Positions 61,660 through 64,000 of a stretch of 64,000 bases of DNA are shown one piece after another; position 1 is the stretch's first letter, and each line of letters starts with the position of its first letter. The stretch covers positions 490,331 to 554,330 of the forward strand of contig JAYKAV010000411.1 of NCBI GenBank assembly GCA_035582835.1, in the 5' to 3' direction. The position numbers and the translations under genes were made by a program. The stretch comes from Phoebastria nigripes (Eukaryota; Chordata; Aves; Procellariiformes; Diomedeidae). A model generated the notes under the pieces. The model worked only from the letters and a program-made list of their open reading frames with translations, ran no database searches and was not told where the DNA came from.

Positions 61660-63640
61660 GCAGTCTTCATTGTACTCCCAAGGACTTCCTGAGCTGAAGT
61701 CTGTATCCATAGGTTTAATAACCCTTGGTGAACTTTTATTTTCCTTTATTAATTTGTCAAATTGTTTTTTGAACATATTTATTGCTGGGGTTTTTTTCCT
61801 TCCACAACATTGGATGGCAATTAATTTACTATAAATCCTATGGGGGAAAAAATGCTTCCTTTTATTTGCTTTACAGCTGCTGCCTGAGAGTTTGCTTTGG
61901 CATCCCCTAGGTCTTGTGTCAGGAGAAATAACAAATAATTGGCCTATATTAACCTTTCTATTCCAGTCATGATTTGAAGACTCTAGCATATCTTCCATCA
62001 GTCATTTCTTTTCCAAGCTGAAGAATCACAGTCCATTTCCTCTCTTCTCTTCCAGAAGTCATTCCATACTGCTGATCATCCTTCTTGCTTTTCTCTGTCC
62101 TTTTCCTGCTCTGTCACATGATTTTTGAGATGTAGGAGCTAAAGGTGTGCACAACACAGGTGGGCTGAGGCGCTGAACCACGGCATAATGTTGTGTCGCT
62201 GCTTTGTTCTCTATTCCTTTCCTAATAATTCCTAAAATTCCATTTTCTTCACTTGCCTTTACTGAACACCACCGTCTGATGGACCTATCTACGAAAGCTC
62301 CAGAATCTCTTTCCTGTGTCGTGGTGAGTACTTAACAGCCCATAAATGTAGATGTTTTTTCCTCTGCATGGATTTATTTGCACTTATTAATATTGAACGT
62401 TAGTTGTAATTTTACTTCCCAGTTCTTTTGCAATCCTTTGCAATCTTGCAATCAGGCAGTTTTTACTGCCTGAGTATTTTGGTACCATCACCAAACTTTA
62501 TAACTTCATTATTTACTTCCTTTTCCAAATCGTTGTTATAGGTAAGCCAGATACCACAGGTTCCAGCTCATTTATTCTTTTAAAGAATCTGAACAGATGT
62601 GTGCTGCATTGCTTCCCTCTGCCAAAGGGACCTAGACTGACCTCCCAGTTAAACTGTATGTATATGCAACTGGTTGCCAGCATCCCAGATTGTTTCCTAC
62701 CAAGCTGCCCAATAAACAAGTCAGACTTCCTGATCTGTACTTTCCCCACCTGCTCATCTACCTACTCTGAAAAGCAGTGTCATGCTTGCCATCTTCCCTC
62801 GCTACAGTACTGACAGAGATTCAGGCAGTAAGTTGTAGCACCTAGTAGTTTGAGAATTTCATAGCTGAGTTTCTTTAGGACTCCTGAGTGAATGTCACCC
62901 CCTCCAGCCAATTTGTCACTGTTTTAGTGATTTATTCCAAGACCTTTTCTCCTGACTTTTCAATTTGAGACAGTTCTTCCAGCTCATTCCCCTGAAAAGA
63001 GAGGATCCTCTATAAGTTTCTCAGTAATGAATTGGAAAGAAGTAGCTCTTTTGCTATAACTATAACTTCTGCAAGTGCTCCTATTAGGCTGTGATCATCT
63101 ATCAGCCCTAAAGGCTCTCTGGCAGAATTTCTGCTTGTGATGTTTTCGAAAAAGATTTTTATTGTTAGTTTTTACTCCTTTAGAAAGTTCTTTCTCAAAG
63201 TCACTTTTGTCCTTTCTTATTCTGGTTTTACTTTTGACATGCTTTAATTTAACTGTTTTCTGGTTTTCTCTATTGTATATGATCTCCGCATTCTGAAGCA
63301 TGCCTTCTTGTTTCTAATATTCCTCTCTACTCTGGTGCTTAGCTCTACCGTTTTTTATCTCACTTCCTTCAAAATCTCCAGCCAGCCATATATTTTCACA
63401 ATGTTGTCTGTAAACAACTCTGTACCACTTGTGAGTAACTGAGTTGATTCTTTTTACTTCTTTTTGTCTAACCTACCAATTAATTATTCCTGGGTGAGAT
63501 TTTTGGGTTTGACTTTTTAAGTCCTCCAAGAAGGTAGATTATGAGTACATCATGGTCTGAATTTTCAAAAGTAACATTTTGAATCAGAACCTCTGCTGGG
63601 TTCAGAAATTAATCAATCAACAGTTTATTTTTTTGGAAGT
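61660..63640 (-). mobile_element. Old, long CR1-type LINE (antisense), EN-to-3' end
   Basis: Reading the minus strand downward, domains appear in LINE order. At 63560-63552 SDH within FENSDHDVLIIYLL fits the end of the AP-like endonuclease (catalytic His). At 63301-63095 the basic linker SDFEKELSKGVKTNNKNLFRKH fits the 'RDFEKKLAEEAKSNPKAFFRY' segment. Around 62912-62850 GDIHSGVLKKLSYEILK fits 'GPDGIHPRVLKELADEI' of the reverse transcriptase. 62600-61985 matches, as antisense text, the RT C-terminal part of sauropsid CR1s (e.g. CCTTTCCTAATAATTCC, AGAATCTCTTTCCTG). 61985-61700 matches the 3' part (ACACAAGACCTAGGGG, AGCAGC, AAACAAATAAAAGGAAGCATT type blocks). Frames are broken and the central RT catalytic part (62600-62830) is poorly preserved or deleted. 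Confidence 0.75.
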
Positions 63641-63906
63641 TCTCTGACCAGTTGCTTCAAGAACGTAGTTACTGCAGGAAATGGCAATTGTCCATCTATC
63701 TGAGACTATCAAATTGCCTCACTTCTCTGTGTGTTTTCTGTCCCTCCAGTGGCTCTGGTCTCACTCAGCATGTCACCACTGACAGGTTGATATGGTTGTC
63801 ATACTGTCTTTTACCAAGTATCGAGAGACCCTAAAACCCTTGCTGTCAATGTTTAAACCCAGACAGTCTAGGTCAGTCTTTGCACACTGTTAGACTTCTA
63901 GCATTT
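63641..63906. other. Uncertain: possible further endonuclease part of the LINE
   Basis: Minus-strand text such as ACTACGTTCTTGAAGCAACTGG may continue the endonuclease region of the old LINE, but the match is too weak to call. Confidence 0.3.
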
Positions 63907-64000
63907 CATAGAATCATAGAATCATTAAGGTTGGAAAAGACCTCTAAGATCATCAAGTCCAACCATCAACCCAACACCACCATGCCCACTAAACCATGTC
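63907..64000 (-). mobile_element. Avian CR1 LINE, 3' end (antisense, cut by window edge)
   Basis: Starts with two CATAGAAT octamers, the antisense of the (ATTCTATG)n CR1 tail, then 'CATTAAGGTTGGAAAAGACCT', 'AAGATCATCAAGTCCAACC' and 'ACCATGCCCACTAAACCATGTC', the standard antisense CR1 3' sequence. Close to consensus, so much younger than the neighbouring LINE. The element continues past 64000. Confidence 0.95.

Noticed and set aside
61402..61998. 198-codon minus-strand frame as a gene
   Set aside because: Its upstream half is the 3' part of an old CR1-type LINE and the remainder has no known domain; the frame is a by-product of decayed LINE sequence.
1..64000. CRISPR arrays, bacterial operons, tRNA or rRNA genes
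   Set aside because: No regularly spaced direct repeats, no Shine-Dalgarno-preceded gene strings, and no cloverleaf or rRNA consensus was seen; the repeats are those of a vertebrate genome.

Overview
This window looks like gene-poor vertebrate nuclear DNA, most probably from a bird. The evidence is CR1 LINE copies of the avian type (including one with the ATTCTATG octamer tail, antisense, at 63907-64000), an LTR of a family I recognise as widespread in bird genomes, modest GC content, no bacterial-style gene packing, and scattered single-base ambiguities plus one 80-N assembly gap (36941-37020). I could not recognise any protein-coding exon, tRNA, rRNA, CRISPR array or other classical gene. 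Most open frames are short, many begin at non-ATG codons, and many overlap an equally open frame on the other strand. The window is best read as intergenic or deep intronic.

Layout. 1-9.5 kb: unique AT-rich DNA with a CR1 scrap (3241-3350) and two MIR-like SINE relics. 9.5-10.2 kb: an old antisense CR1-type LINE. 11.2-13.3 kb: two diverged copies of a ~165 bp sequence in inverted orientation 1.7 kb apart, the most interesting structure here. 15.05-15.26 kb: a dense cluster of the heptamer GTGTTTA/TAAACAC. 16.98-17.5 kb: a solo-type avian endogenous retrovirus LTR with CRE, TATA and polyadenylation signals and an unusual density of N bases. 21-22 kb: a decayed LINE reverse-transcriptase region on the minus strand. 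22.1 kb: a MIR-like SINE. 24.8, 28.2, 31.5 and 44.3 kb: four short relics starting or ending with variants of GGGCCAGATTCT or GGCCTGATCCT, some visibly palindromic. 36.9 kb: gap. 43.4-43.7 kb: a small CpG-rich patch. 45.7, 51.2, 54.9 and 58.8 kb: further MIR-like relics. 49.6-50.3 kb: the longest open frame (237 codons from ATG), without recognisable domains. 55.6-56.4 kb: a probable minus-strand LTR. 60.06-60.2 kb: an LTR- or promoter-like unit. 60.6-64 kb: three CR1-type elements of different age and orientation, the middle one keeping traces of endonuclease and reverse-transcriptase motifs.

No gene network can be described. The functional content, if any, is likely regulatory: candidate conserved or enhancer-like stretches near 11.2-13.3, 15.1 and 53.3-53.7 kb, and transposon-borne promoter motifs. 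All family assignments come from recognising consensus-like text by eye, not from a database search, and boundaries are approximate.
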